A DNA stretch of 28,875 nt, taken from an uncultured Veillonella sp. Its GTDB lineage: Bacteria > Bacillota > Negativicutes > Veillonellales > Veillonellaceae. Shown piece by piece: positions 16,003 through 23,885 of this stretch. The DNA lies in NCBI GenBank assembly GCA_900538355.1, contig UPXS01000022.1, positions 1 through 28,875 on the forward strand, read 5' to 3'. The position numbers and the translations under genes were made by a program. The notes under the pieces are model-generated. The model saw only the letters and a program-made list of their open reading frames with translations. It made no database searches and was not told where the DNA came from. Position 1 is the stretch's first letter, and each line of letters begins with the position of its first letter.

Positions 16003-16749
16003 ATGAAATTAAAACAGCTTATTTTATCTAGCATCGCTGTAGGTGCATTAGCTTTCACATTTGGCACGGCACAGCCTGCACAGGCAGCTATTGGCATGGA
16101 GAATCCTGGTCCAGCTATGAATCTTGAAAAGCCAGCATCTGTTACGACTGCTCATCACATTAATGTAGATGGCAAGGTTGTTGAGCCTATTAATGGTCAA
16201 CAAAATGTAATCTATGTAGATGGTCAACCGCTCGTAGCATTGCGCCAAGTATCTGAAGCATTGGGCTATAAAGTAGCATGGGATGAGCCTACTAAAACAG
16301 CATTAGTAGACATGAACATTGCTACACTAGCCATCCAACCAGATTCTGCAGAAGTTGTACGCCATGGCAAATTAAAAATCATTAACCTTGATACTTCCGA
16401 ATCCTTCTTGCCTGCAGCTCGTAAGGTAGATGGTACTATCTTTGTAAAACCACAAGTATTCAAATTATTATTGAACCAAGTAAATATTACAAAAGACGAA
16501 ATCTTCATCGCCCCTCAACGTGCACAATTGGCGTCTACTACAAATACAGAGGTATCTCACAAGAATGAACTCAACACATTCTTGCCACCATCTCAAAATG
16601 ATGTAAAGAAAAAAGAAGATCCAAAGGCTACAGAAAAACCTCTTATTAAAATTAAGAAATCCTTAGCTAAAGATACTGTAACTACAGACGAGCAAACTCA
16701 ATCTACAAATGCATCTGAATACCAACGTGCTAACGGATTAGATCGATAA
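16003..16749 (+). CDS. Exported protein with copper amine oxidase N-terminal-like domain
   Basis: This 248-aa protein starts at 16003, where GGAGG lies six bases upstream. The Sec signal peptide is MKLKQLILSSIAVGALAFTF followed by GTAQPAQA and a likely AQA cleavage site. The mature region (about residues 50-165) has the fold signature of the copper amine oxidase N-terminal (stalk) domain: an initial VDGKVV strand, IYVDGQPLVALRQVSEALGYKVAWDEPTKTALV, and a second similar unit with VDGTIFVKPQVFKLLL. In Firmicutes this domain is found on cell-surface proteins and is not itself an oxidase. The C-terminal 60 residues are polar and low-complexity, rich in Lys and Thr. It is the only plus-strand gene of the window and has its own promoter and terminator. 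Its partner is unknown. Confidence 0.8.
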   Translation: MKLKQLILSSIAVGALAFTFGTAQPAQAAIGMENPGPAMNLEKPASVTTAHHINVDGKVVEPINGQQNVIYVDGQPLVALRQVSEALGYKVAWDEPTKTALVDMNIATLAIQPDSAEVVRHGKLKIINLDTSESFLPAARKVDGTIFVKPQVFKLLLNQVNITKDEIFIAPQRAQLASTTNTEVSHKNELNTFLPPSQNDVKKKEDPKATEKPLIKIKKSLAKDTVTTDEQTQSTNASEYQRANGLDR

Positions 16750-16804
16750 GCAAAACTAAGAGATTGTTAAACAAGCTCTCAACGCATCAAAAATTTATAC
16801 AAAT

Positions 16805-16830
16805 AAAAAGGTCCCATACGGGACCTTTTT
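16805..16830. terminator. Bidirectional terminator between converging genes
   Basis: AAAAAGGTCCC-ATAC-GGGACCTTTTT is a perfect 11-bp stem with A and T tracts on either side. It serves the plus-strand gene ending at 16749 and the minus-strand gene ending at 16888. Confidence 0.9.
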
Positions 16831-16887
16831 ATTATATATAACGTATATAGTTATTCAAAATTAGTTTTACCAAATTTGATGGCTATA

Positions 16888-17283
16888 TTATCTGCCAAAA
16901 CCATAACGGTTAAGTGCTGTATTACCACTACCATATATAGCCATAATCTTCGCCATGAAATAGTCAGCTACAGCTAGAGAGTATGCTGCAATATCATTGT
17001 AATCAGAGTATTTTGGTGCAACATTAGTCACAGTAATGTTTTCAATAGTAGTACTAGCTTTAGGAGTAGTCAATTTATTTGTAGTAGGTGCAGGATCTGT
17101 AACAGTTACAGTAGAACCCATGGCTGGATTAACATATCCTGTTGGAGTAGATACTGGTGGACGTTGGGAATCAGTATATTTGTAGCCATAAGAAGCGTCT
17201 GCTTGTTGTGGTGCTACTGTAACAGCGCCAAAAGCAAATACAGCTGCGGCCAAAACGATAGAGAATTGTTTTGATGCTTTCAT
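16888..17283 (-). CDS. Small exported protein of unknown function
   Basis: This 131-aa protein starts at 17283, where GGAGG lies six bases upstream. The signal peptide is KASKQFSIVLAAAVFAFGAV, with cleavage likely after QADA. The mature part has a Tyr/Pro-rich start (SYGYKYTDSQRPPVSTPTGY), a Thr-rich middle (TVTVTDPAPTTNKLTTPKAS), and a C-terminal helix (DYNDIAAYSLAVADYFMAKIMAIYGSG). I recognise no family. The Thr/Pro linker followed by a helix is typical of small surface or periplasmic proteins. A good promoter and an inverted repeat lie upstream. Confidence 0.75.
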   Translation of the reverse strand: MKASKQFSIVLAAAVFAFGAVTVAPQQADASYGYKYTDSQRPPVSTPTGYVNPAMGSTVTVTDPAPTTNKLTTPKASTTIENITVTNVAPKYSDYNDIAAYSLAVADYFMAKIMAIYGSGNTALNRYGFGR

Positions 17284-17312
17284 AAAAAACCTCCAAATAA
17301 CACAAAAGTATT

Positions 17313-17331
17313 TTATCAAAAATTATGATAA
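17313..17331. promoter_or_regulatory. Inverted repeat near the start site of the 131-aa exported protein
   Basis: TTATCA-N7-TGATAA lies just downstream of the predicted transcription start. The half-sites resemble Fur-type AT-rich boxes, but the match is partial. Confidence 0.4.
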
Positions 17332-17340
17332 CGGAGATTT

Positions 17341-17368
17341 ATTATAAACTATCTACATAAACGCACAA
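17341..17368 (-). promoter_or_regulatory. Promoter of the 131-aa exported protein
   Basis: TTGTGC (17363-17368) and TATAAT (17341-17346) are spaced 16 bases apart on the minus strand. The leader is about 50 bases. Confidence 0.65.
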
Positions 17369-17402
17369 TGAAAGAGAGTTAATATCATTTATATTTCATT
17401 TA

Positions 17403-19016
17403 TCACTTTATTTTGATACCTTTGAAAGCATCTTTCACCCTATCCATTTGGCGTTTTACATCACCAACAGATTCTTTTACATCATCGGGAACCTTGATGC
17501 TATCTATACCTTTAGCTGACTCAGAGGCACGCTTGCTATTTTCACCAGCTTGCTTCATCCCCGCTTTAATCCGATCCATATTCTCATCGATCTCATCGAA
17601 GGATTCGTCGTAGAGGATAAAATTACTACCCCCATGAGATGTAATGTTAAGAGGCCCCATGGTGAGCTGCCCATTATCGATACGCAACGCATCTGTAGAA
17701 ATGGTCGTAATATTCGTATTAACTGTCACATCACTAAATGATAAATGGCGTCCCTTATTGTGAAAGTTTCCTGTAATATTTTTAATTGGAATGAGCATAT
17801 AATGGCCTTCACCAGACCAAAAATTCCCCCATACCTCCATATCACGAGGCTTACCTTCACTTTTAAAGTTTAAATTAGCCGATACAGGGACGACGAACTC
17901 AGGCGTTTTAAGAGCTTCACTACTATCTAAATCCTTAGCTACACCTGTAATCGTATAGGCTCTTGTATCTAAATTGTATACCCCTTTTGCCTCTAATTTG
18001 CCACTGTACACATTAGCATTAACATTTTCAAAATTTAAAATGCCATCTTGGTAGGTTACATCACCTACTACGTTTTCAAAGGTAAGCGCTGGAATCCGTA
18101 AAATAGGCATCGTTACGCGGCCTTTAGCCAATGGTCGATTAAAATCACCAGTTACCTTTGTCAACAAGGTCATAGCATCGTGAATATTATCGCCAAAACC
18201 AAGGGATGCTGGGTCTACACCTTTCACATCAAACTGTAAATCTAGTTGAGGCATGCGATGCTTCAACACATCCTTTAAATCAACGCGACCTTTTAGTGTC
18301 ATTCCATCTCCTATAGCAGTACCGCCAAATTTACCGGTTTCCATATCAACGCGAATAGCACGCTTACTATCAAGATGAATTTTAGCCTCTACATTCTTCA
18401 TCACATAGTGACGATTTTTCTGAAAGATTTCAAGCTGATTATTTCTAAGTGTAATGGTAAGGTCCAAATGTTGCCCTTCCCAATTAAAATTACGAACCTT
18501 CTTACCCAGTTCCTCCTGTCGCTCTTGAGTAGTCTTTTTAGGAGGCTTAGGGCGAGGTTCTACCTCATCGAGAGGCTTATTCACATCAGGCGAGGCAGGT
18601 ACAAAATCGAGCCGGTTATTATCATCTAAATCGACTACGATTGTAGCATCGTTGAGCTCAATCCCATTAATAGCGGAAGCCTTAAAGTTACGAGTGACTA
18701 CGTCCCACATATTGACGCGAATCTTACCACTTGGAACGGTGAGCAATTCACGACCTTCTGGATCCTTCCACACCAAGTCAGTAAAGGATAATGTTCCCCA
18801 CGGCGTTGCGGTTAAGCTCTCTACGGTTACAGAACCACGCATCATCGTTTGACGAGCCATGACCTCATTGAAAATAACGCCCATCCCACGACTCGCTATC
18901 GTAGCCAACACAAAGAAAATAATCGCTCCAATGGCAAGAAAAGCAGCAATGCCTTTTAGGCCTTTCTTATACAATTGTTTATATTTTGTCCAATAGGAAC
19001 GTATGTAATGTTTCAT
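17403..19016 (-). CDS. AsmA-like envelope protein
   Basis: This 537-aa protein has an N-terminal signal anchor (about residues 22-42, GIAAFLAIGAIIFFVLATIA) and a long beta-rich periplasmic part. Its repeats are typical of AsmA/TamB/YhdP-like proteins, which bridge inner and outer membranes and move phospholipids: VTVESLTATPWGTLSFTDLVW, LKGRVDLKDVL, GDVTYQDGILNFENVNANVYSGKLEAKGVYNL and LTMGPLNITSHG. The C-terminal 60 residues form a charged helix (about 475-537). An AsmA-like protein implies a diderm cell. The start has no ribosome site but has an extended -10 six bases ahead of the ATG, so the mRNA may be leaderless. The exact subfamily is not certain. Confidence 0.75.
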   Translation of the reverse strand: MKHYIRSYWTKYKQLYKKGLKGIAAFLAIGAIIFFVLATIASRGMGVIFNEVMARQTMMRGSVTVESLTATPWGTLSFTDLVWKDPEGRELLTVPSGKIRVNMWDVVTRNFKASAINGIELNDATIVVDLDDNNRLDFVPASPDVNKPLDEVEPRPKPPKKTTQERQEELGKKVRNFNWEGQHLDLTITLRNNQLEIFQKNRHYVMKNVEAKIHLDSKRAIRVDMETGKFGGTAIGDGMTLKGRVDLKDVLKHRMPQLDLQFDVKGVDPASLGFGDNIHDAMTLLTKVTGDFNRPLAKGRVTMPILRIPALTFENVVGDVTYQDGILNFENVNANVYSGKLEAKGVYNLDTRAYTITGVAKDLDSSEALKTPEFVVPVSANLNFKSEGKPRDMEVWGNFWSGEGHYMLIPIKNITGNFHNKGRHLSFSDVTVNTNITTISTDALRIDNGQLTMGPLNITSHGGSNFILYDESFDEIDENMDRIKAGMKQAGENSKRASESAKGIDSIKVPDDVKESVGDVKRQMDRVKDAFKGIKIK

Positions 19017-19022
19017 AGCATT

Positions 19023-19031
19023 ATTATATCA
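19023..19031 (-). promoter_or_regulatory. Extended -10 promoter directly ahead of the AsmA-like gene
   Basis: TGA-TATAAT on the minus strand is followed by six bases and then the ATG at 19016. The predicted start is at or next to the A of the ATG. Confidence 0.5.
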
Positions 19032-19120
19032 TGATGTATTTACAATTTTATTTTAATGGGGCCCCGAAACATATCGGCCTACATATTGAAATGAGTGGCC
19101 CACAAATATTACTAAAAAGA

Positions 19121-19145
19121 AAACACGAGGTATAACCTCGTGTTT
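19121..19145 (-). terminator. Intrinsic terminator of the 424-aa exported protein gene
   Basis: AAACACGAGGT pairs with ACCTCGTGTTT around a three-base loop. On the minus strand it is followed by TCTTTTTAG, 22 bases past the stop. Confidence 0.88.
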
Positions 19146-19167
19146 TTATCAAATTTCAATTTTAGTA

Positions 19168-20442
19168 TCATTCAAATTCATATTCAGGCCAAGGTGATAT
19201 CACACTAGTGGAGTCCATATTTTCACCTTTTATTTGCACATCGATAAGCAAGTTGATCAAATCATCTCGACTAATATTTTTCTTAGTACGATTAGCAATG
19301 ATAGATTGAACAAATACATTTTTATCATTACGTGTTATATAAGATATTTCCATCGCATTAAGAGAAGGATACTGAATATCCATTAGTATACCTGGTGTAT
19401 TGTTATGCCATACAGTATAGGTATTTACTTTCATTCCTTTTATAATTCTACTATGAAGAATCTGCTTGCTTAATGCATCTGATAGAACCTTATGTTTACG
19501 AGTTCCTTCCTTGATTGGATTAACTAGTAATAAATGAGCGAAATCATCCTTTTCATATACTCTAACGAATCCACCATCTTTAGCTATATCTTTTTTTAGT
19601 GTTGCCCCTTCAATTCTACGATATGTAAAATCCCCCAAAGTATCTACTGTATTAGATATAGCAATCTCTGGTTTCTCCATAATTGAAGGTATTGTGTAAT
19701 TTGCTAATAAACCTAAAGTATGCTTATAATTAGCATCTTTATCGGTGTCTATAATGCCAATATGATACATATAATTTGGCTTATTTTTAAGTGAAAAATT
19801 AATCGTACTAATTGTGCTTTTACCACGTTCACTCTCTGCTGACGCTACATCCCACGTACCATTTTCAATACCTGGATACGTAAACTTTCCACCATCCACA
19901 AAAGCATTTTTAGCACCTGGATTATGTTTTGCAAAAGCAGCTTTCATATCCTCTACAGTAAGTTCAGCATAACTTTTACCAGATTCTGCCCAAATTTTTG
20001 TATCCTTTACAGGCTCCACCTCAATCCCTATCATACCAAGATTAGACTTAGCATATTGTGTATACCCTTTACCTCGATTCACCATTAAACTTGTATTAGA
20101 TGTACCTGGCAAGATAAATTGAATAGAGCGATTTTCTCCAGATAGCACATAGATAGAGGAACTATAGTTATGTGCCTTATAATCAATAATACTTTTATCC
20201 AACACAGTAGCTTTTGAGGCATTTTGATTCGCTACAGGTCCCTCTGAGGCCCTTTTCTTATCATATAATGCTGATAGATCTTTTCTTAACTCATCCACAT
20301 TAGTTTGATTTACAATGTTATCACTATATACTACTGCAGGCATTTTAGGATTTGCCCCTGGAATCGATACATTTACACCATGTGCCGTAAAAACCGCAGT
20401 AGAACTAATAACTGCTGCCATTATTGCCATTCTAATATTCAT
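19168..20442 (-). CDS. Exported 424-aa protein of unknown function
   Basis: The start at 20442 has GGAG six bases upstream. It has a signal peptide (MNIRMAIMAAVISSTAVFTA, then HG). The mature N terminus reads VNVSIPGANPKMP, very like SISIPSARPMVDG at the same position in the exported SLH-like protein upstream of mntH. The rest alternates strands and loops in two similar halves (YVLSGENRSIQFILPG, MIGIEVEPVKDTKIW, then FVRVYEKDDFAHLLLVNPIKEG), suggesting a repeated periplasmic domain. No catalytic motif or lipobox is visible and I recognise no family. It stands alone between two terminators and is more AT-rich than cstA. Confidence 0.75.
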   Translation of the reverse strand: MNIRMAIMAAVISSTAVFTAHGVNVSIPGANPKMPAVVYSDNIVNQTNVDELRKDLSALYDKKRASEGPVANQNASKATVLDKSIIDYKAHNYSSSIYVLSGENRSIQFILPGTSNTSLMVNRGKGYTQYAKSNLGMIGIEVEPVKDTKIWAESGKSYAELTVEDMKAAFAKHNPGAKNAFVDGGKFTYPGIENGTWDVASAESERGKSTISTINFSLKNKPNYMYHIGIIDTDKDANYKHTLGLLANYTIPSIMEKPEIAISNTVDTLGDFTYRRIEGATLKKDIAKDGGFVRVYEKDDFAHLLLVNPIKEGTRKHKVLSDALSKQILHSRIIKGMKVNTYTVWHNNTPGILMDIQYPSLNAMEISYITRNDKNVFVQSIIANRTKKNISRDDLINLLIDVQIKGENMDSTSVISPWPEYEFE

Positions 20443-20557
20443 AATACTCTCCAATACTTTCTCTATTACACATATACAAGTTATCATAAATGAATACTAC
20501 ATACATTTATACGTATAGTTTACTATTTTATAAAAAAGGCAGCAAATTTATAAATTA

Positions 20558-20587
20558 AAAGTGCACTCACAAAGGTGAGTGCACTTT
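20558..20587 (-). terminator. Intrinsic terminator of cstA
   Basis: AAAGTGCACTCAC pairs perfectly with GTGAGTGCACTTT around a four-base loop. On the minus strand it is followed by TAATTTA. It lies 20 bases past the cstA stop. Confidence 0.85.
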
Positions 20588-20606
20588 ATATATTGCAATA
20601 ATAATA

Positions 20607-22439
20607 TTATGCTTTTGCTTCTTTACCGTACTTTACAAGGCTTTCAGCTTCGATTTCAGCTTGTGTACGGTAGTCTTGAGGAATGCTAGACAAGCGGATC
20701 CAACTACGTACAGCTTCTACCAATACGATAAGAATCATGAGGAACATGGCAGCACTGAATGCTACTAGGATCCATTTACCAGCTGGGACATAGCTGTTAA
20801 ATACGTTTTCAAAGTCTGCAGCGATAGCAACGATAGCCATTAGGATACAAGGAATACCTGTAACCCATGCATAACGTTTGCGACCAAGTCGCATGATAAC
20901 TGTAGTACCTACAGCCAATGTCATAGTACCTAATAATTGGTTAGATACGCCGAATAGAGGCCAAATGATACCGATGTTACCTTGTAGAACTAGGTAGCCC
21001 CACAAGATACAAATTAAAGCTGCACAACCATAAACGCCAGGAGCCCAATGTTGGTCGTTGAATTTAGGATGGAAATGACCTAATAATTCTTGAAGTAAGT
21101 AACGACCTACGCGAGTACCAGCATCGATCAAAGTCATGATGAACAATGCTTCGAACATGATACAGAAGTGATACCAGTAACCCATCAAGTGATCCATGTT
21201 AGGCAATCTGGAGAAGATATGTGCCATACCTACTGCAAGGGATACGGCGCCACCAGGACGGTGCATCAAGTCTTCACCAACCATTGCGGACAATGCTGGC
21301 AATTCATGAACTTGAAGGCCTAAGGCTTTGAAGGATTCAACAGTGGAGTTAATTGCGAAGTAATCATCTGGATGCAATGCAGTTGCTGCGATCAACGCCA
21401 TCATAGCGATGAAGCCTTCTGTTAACATTGCACCATAGCCGATAGGCAAGATTTCTTTTTCATTAGTAAGCATTTTAGGTGTTGTACCTGTTGCGATAAC
21501 AGTATGGAAACCAGATAACGCACCACATGCGATAGTAATGAAGATGTAAGGGAATACGGAACCTTTCAATACAGGACCGCCACCCCAAATGTAAGGAGTA
21601 ACAGCTGGCATTTGAATTTCAGGCATTACGATGATAATACCAAGAGCCAATGCGCCGATAGTACCGATTTTAAGGTATGTGGACAAATAGTCACGAGGAG
21701 CAAGCAATAACCATACTGGCAATGCTGCTGCAAAGAAACCATAGACTGCAAGCATGATTTCAATTGTTTGCAAGTCATATGTAAACCAAGAAGCATATTC
21801 GCTAGCTGCTACGTTTGGACCGTAAATAATAGCTGCGAAGATCAACGCTACACCGATAATAGTTGCTTCTTGAATTTTACCAGGACGCAACCATTTCAAA
21901 TAAATACCAATGAAAATAGCGATTGGAATTGTAGCAAATACGGAGAAGAAACCCCATGGGGAGTTATGCAATGCGTTAGCTACTACTACGGCCATACCAG
22001 CAAGGGTGATGATCAATAGGAACAATGTAGCAAGCATAGCACCGAAACCAGCAAATTTACTGATTTCTTCCCGTGCAATATCCGCAATAGATTTACCATC
22101 ATAGCGAACAGATGCGAACAAGATAACCATGTCATGTACAGCGCCGGCTAATACGGAACCGATAAGGATCCATAATGCACCAGGCAAATACCCGAACTGG
22201 GCTGCGATAACAGGACCTACAAGAGGACCTGCACCAGCAATCGCTGCAAAGTGATGACCAAATGTTACCCATTTGTTAGTTGGCACGTAATCGTGACCGT
22301 CGTTGTGAACCATAGCTGGCGTTGGACGATATTCATCCAATGTCAATACTTTCGCCGCTATGAAAGCCCCGTAAAAGCGGTACGCTAAAATTAGAATACA
22401 CGCGGAGGCTATAACTAAGTAAATACCATTCATAACCAT
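20607..22439 (-). CDS. cstA: CstA-family carbon starvation / pyruvate-peptide transporter
   Basis: This 610-aa membrane protein has about 16 hydrophobic segments. The family signature FGHHFAAIAGAGPLVGPVIAAQFGYLPG lies near residue 60, with GAVHDMVILFASVRYDGKSI after it. Further blocks are SGFHTVIATGTTPKML and GVSNQLLGTMTLAVGTTVIM near the C terminus. E. coli CstA and BtsT of this family import pyruvate, and peptide uptake has also been proposed; pyruvate would suit a lactate and organic-acid user such as Veillonella. The start at 22439 is chosen because GGAGG lies seven bases upstream; 56 in-frame upstream codons precede it without a ribosome site. It has its own promoter with a palindrome over the -10, and its own terminator. 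Confidence 0.93.
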   Translation of the reverse strand: MVMNGIYLVIASACILILAYRFYGAFIAAKVLTLDEYRPTPAMVHNDGHDYVPTNKWVTFGHHFAAIAGAGPLVGPVIAAQFGYLPGALWILIGSVLAGAVHDMVILFASVRYDGKSIADIAREEISKFAGFGAMLATLFLLIITLAGMAVVVANALHNSPWGFFSVFATIPIAIFIGIYLKWLRPGKIQEATIIGVALIFAAIIYGPNVAASEYASWFTYDLQTIEIMLAVYGFFAAALPVWLLLAPRDYLSTYLKIGTIGALALGIIIVMPEIQMPAVTPYIWGGGPVLKGSVFPYIFITIACGALSGFHTVIATGTTPKMLTNEKEILPIGYGAMLTEGFIAMMALIAATALHPDDYFAINSTVESFKALGLQVHELPALSAMVGEDLMHRPGGAVSLAVGMAHIFSRLPNMDHLMGYWYHFCIMFEALFIMTLIDAGTRVGRYLLQELLGHFHPKFNDQHWAPGVYGCAALICILWGYLVLQGNIGIIWPLFGVSNQLLGTMTLAVGTTVIMRLGRKRYAWVTGIPCILMAIVAIAADFENVFNSYVPAGKWILVAFSAAMFLMILIVLVEAVRSWIRLSSIPQDYRTQAEIEAESLVKYGKEAKA

Positions 22440-22541
22440 ATAAACACCTCCAATTGTCTTGTGTGACATGGTGTTATATAAAAATATCTGATAAATCTTT
22501 TGCACATCCATGCCACATTGGCTCTCAAAACTTTTAGTACT

Positions 22542-22557
22542 TACAATAATTATTGTA
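22542..22557. promoter_or_regulatory. Perfect 16-bp palindrome at the cstA promoter
   Basis: TACAATAATTATTGTA is fully self-complementary. It contains the -10 box (22552-22557) and covers the predicted start, a typical repressor position. No known box was recognised. Confidence 0.55.
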
Positions 22558-22579
22558 TATCTAAACATAAAAGTGTCAA
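22552..22579 (-). promoter_or_regulatory. Promoter of cstA
   Basis: TTGACA (22574-22579) and TACAAT (22552-22557) are spaced 16 bases apart on the minus strand. The leader is about 105 bases. Confidence 0.72.
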
Positions 22580-22628
22580 TTATCGATTTATCATTTTGAA
22601 TGTACATTATGAGTTAAAAGCATAATTA

Positions 22629-22661
22629 AAAAGCATTCTCCGTTAATAAGAGAATGCTTTT
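22629..22661 (-). terminator. Intrinsic terminator of the hisF pseudogene
   Basis: AAAAGCATTCTC pairs with GAGAATGCTTTT around a nine-base loop. On the minus strand it is followed by TTAATTATG, with the T run beginning in the stem. Confidence 0.85.
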
Positions 22662-22686
22662 ATCGTTTTATTTTGATAGTAATTAT

Positions 22687-23456
22687 CTATTGTCTTACGA
22701 CGATACCTGCTTCGTGAAGAGCTTTTTTAATATCTTTTATTGTTAATACTTTATTATGTAGCAAGGCACTAGCGAGGGCTCCAGTTACATTTGTTTTTGT
22801 AAATAAATCCACAAAATGCTGTATATTTCCAGCACCACCAAAGGCTGTTACAGGCACATCTACAACCTCTGCTAACGCTTGATATAATTCAATATCAAAG
22901 CCAAGACCTGTGCCATGTCTATCGATACTCGTTACCAATAACTCACCTGCACCACGGTCTACCGCTTCTTTCGCCCATTCGAGAGCATTTTTTCGCCGCG
23001 CCCCTGGATCATCGGATGTGCCATGACCATAGGCATTCCACATTTTTTAAAAGGATTATATTTTACGTCTAAGCACACGACGATGCCTTGATTGCCAAAC
23101 TTCTTTGCCCCTTCTGTAATAAGCGATGGATTAGATAGTGCCGCCGTATTGATGGAAACCTTATCGGCACCAGCTTTCATAAGCTGCGTCATATCCTCTA
23201 CAGACGTAATGCCACCGCCTACAGTGAGTGGCATGAATACCTTATCCGATGCATTAAGGACTATATCAGTAAAGGTTTTACGGCCTTCTGTTGTAGCCGT
23301 TATATCTAATAATACAAGTTCGTCCGCCCCTTGTATCTCATAACGTTCCGCACATTCAACAGGATCGCCGGCATCAACCATATCTCGGAATTGCACACCA
23401 TTCTGGACACGACCATTTGCCACACTGAGGCAAGGAATAATACGTTTCGCTAACAT
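22687..23456 (-). pseudogene. hisF: hisF, imidazole glycerol phosphate synthase cyclase subunit, frameshifted
   Basis: Two overlapping reading frames together give a full HisF of about 256 aa. Frame one (ATG at 23456, AGGAGG eight bases upstream) covers residues 1-138, from MLAKRIIPCL through DITAT, TVGGGI, KVSINTAA and CLDVKYNPFKK. Frame two resumes at MWNAYGHG and runs to TSIDRHGTGLGFD, AFGGAGN and the stop at 22687. The break lies in a run of six Ts on the plus strand (23043-23048); one more base would restore the frame. In addition, the catalytic Asp11 of HisF (CLDV) is Ser here (CLSV), while the second catalytic Asp (CLDVKYN, residue 130) is kept. HisF normally closes the imidazole ring using ammonia from HisH. 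A sequencing indel could explain the frameshift but not the Ser. Confidence 0.88.
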
Positions 23457-23468
23457 AGAATGACCCTC

Positions 23469-23723
23469 CTATTGTTTCGCTGCTGCATAGGCTTCCGTAA
23501 TATTGCCAAATGTACGCAACAAATTTAGGCCTACTACACCACTTTTTTCAGGATGAAATTGCATTCCATACACTCTACCGCGCTCTACAACGCCAGGTAC
23601 ATCGATACCATAGTTTGCAGTGGATATAATAAATTCAGGGTCTGTATCTACATAATAGGAATGAACGAAATAGGTATATTGATTGTCTACATTGCTGTTT
23701 ACCCATATCGATACTTTTCTATT
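23469..23723 (-). pseudogene. hisH: hisH remnant, C-terminal third of the HisF-partner glutaminase
   Basis: About 84 codons in frame end in ITEAYAAAKQ and a TAG 12 bases before the hisF start. The sequence reads YTYFVHSYYVDTDPEF, then STANYGIDVPGVVERGRVYG, then MQFHPEKSGVVGLNLLRTF. This is the C-terminal part of HisH and keeps the His and Glu of the Cys-His-Glu triad (QFHPEKS). The upstream part with the nucleophile Cys and oxyanion strand is missing: the frame runs into TAA and TGA at 23724-23729, and no HisH-like sequence was seen above it. This points to a deletion. It has no start codon or ribosome site and is too short for the track of long reading frames. Confidence 0.85.
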
Positions 23724-23885
23724 TTATCACTTTATCCAGTTAAAGTATGAAATTATAATATAACGGTTCTATAGAATTGTCAATAGAACCGTTACGATTT
23801 CACGTATTTCAAATTTAATATAAAAATAGTACGCCTACATTTTATATTCTTTTATAGATAATAGTTACATACATATAATTAAGGA
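23724..23885. other. Non-coding region above the hisH remnant, with inverted repeat
   Basis: This AT-rich region lies where the missing part of hisH would be expected. It contains a 12-bp perfect inverted repeat, TAACGGTTCTAT (23761-23772) with ATAGAACCGTTA (23783-23794), which lacks a T-tract on either strand. No other gene is visible. Confidence 0.5.

Noticed and set aside
16003..16749. A copper amine oxidase enzyme
   Set aside because: Only the N-terminal stalk-like domain is present; the catalytic domain with its topaquinone Tyr and copper His residues is absent.
23035..23055. Programmed frameshifting or transcript slippage to make full HisF
   Set aside because: The run is only six bases, no stimulatory structure was seen, the needed shift would use a poor slippery site, and hisH beside it is clearly broken.
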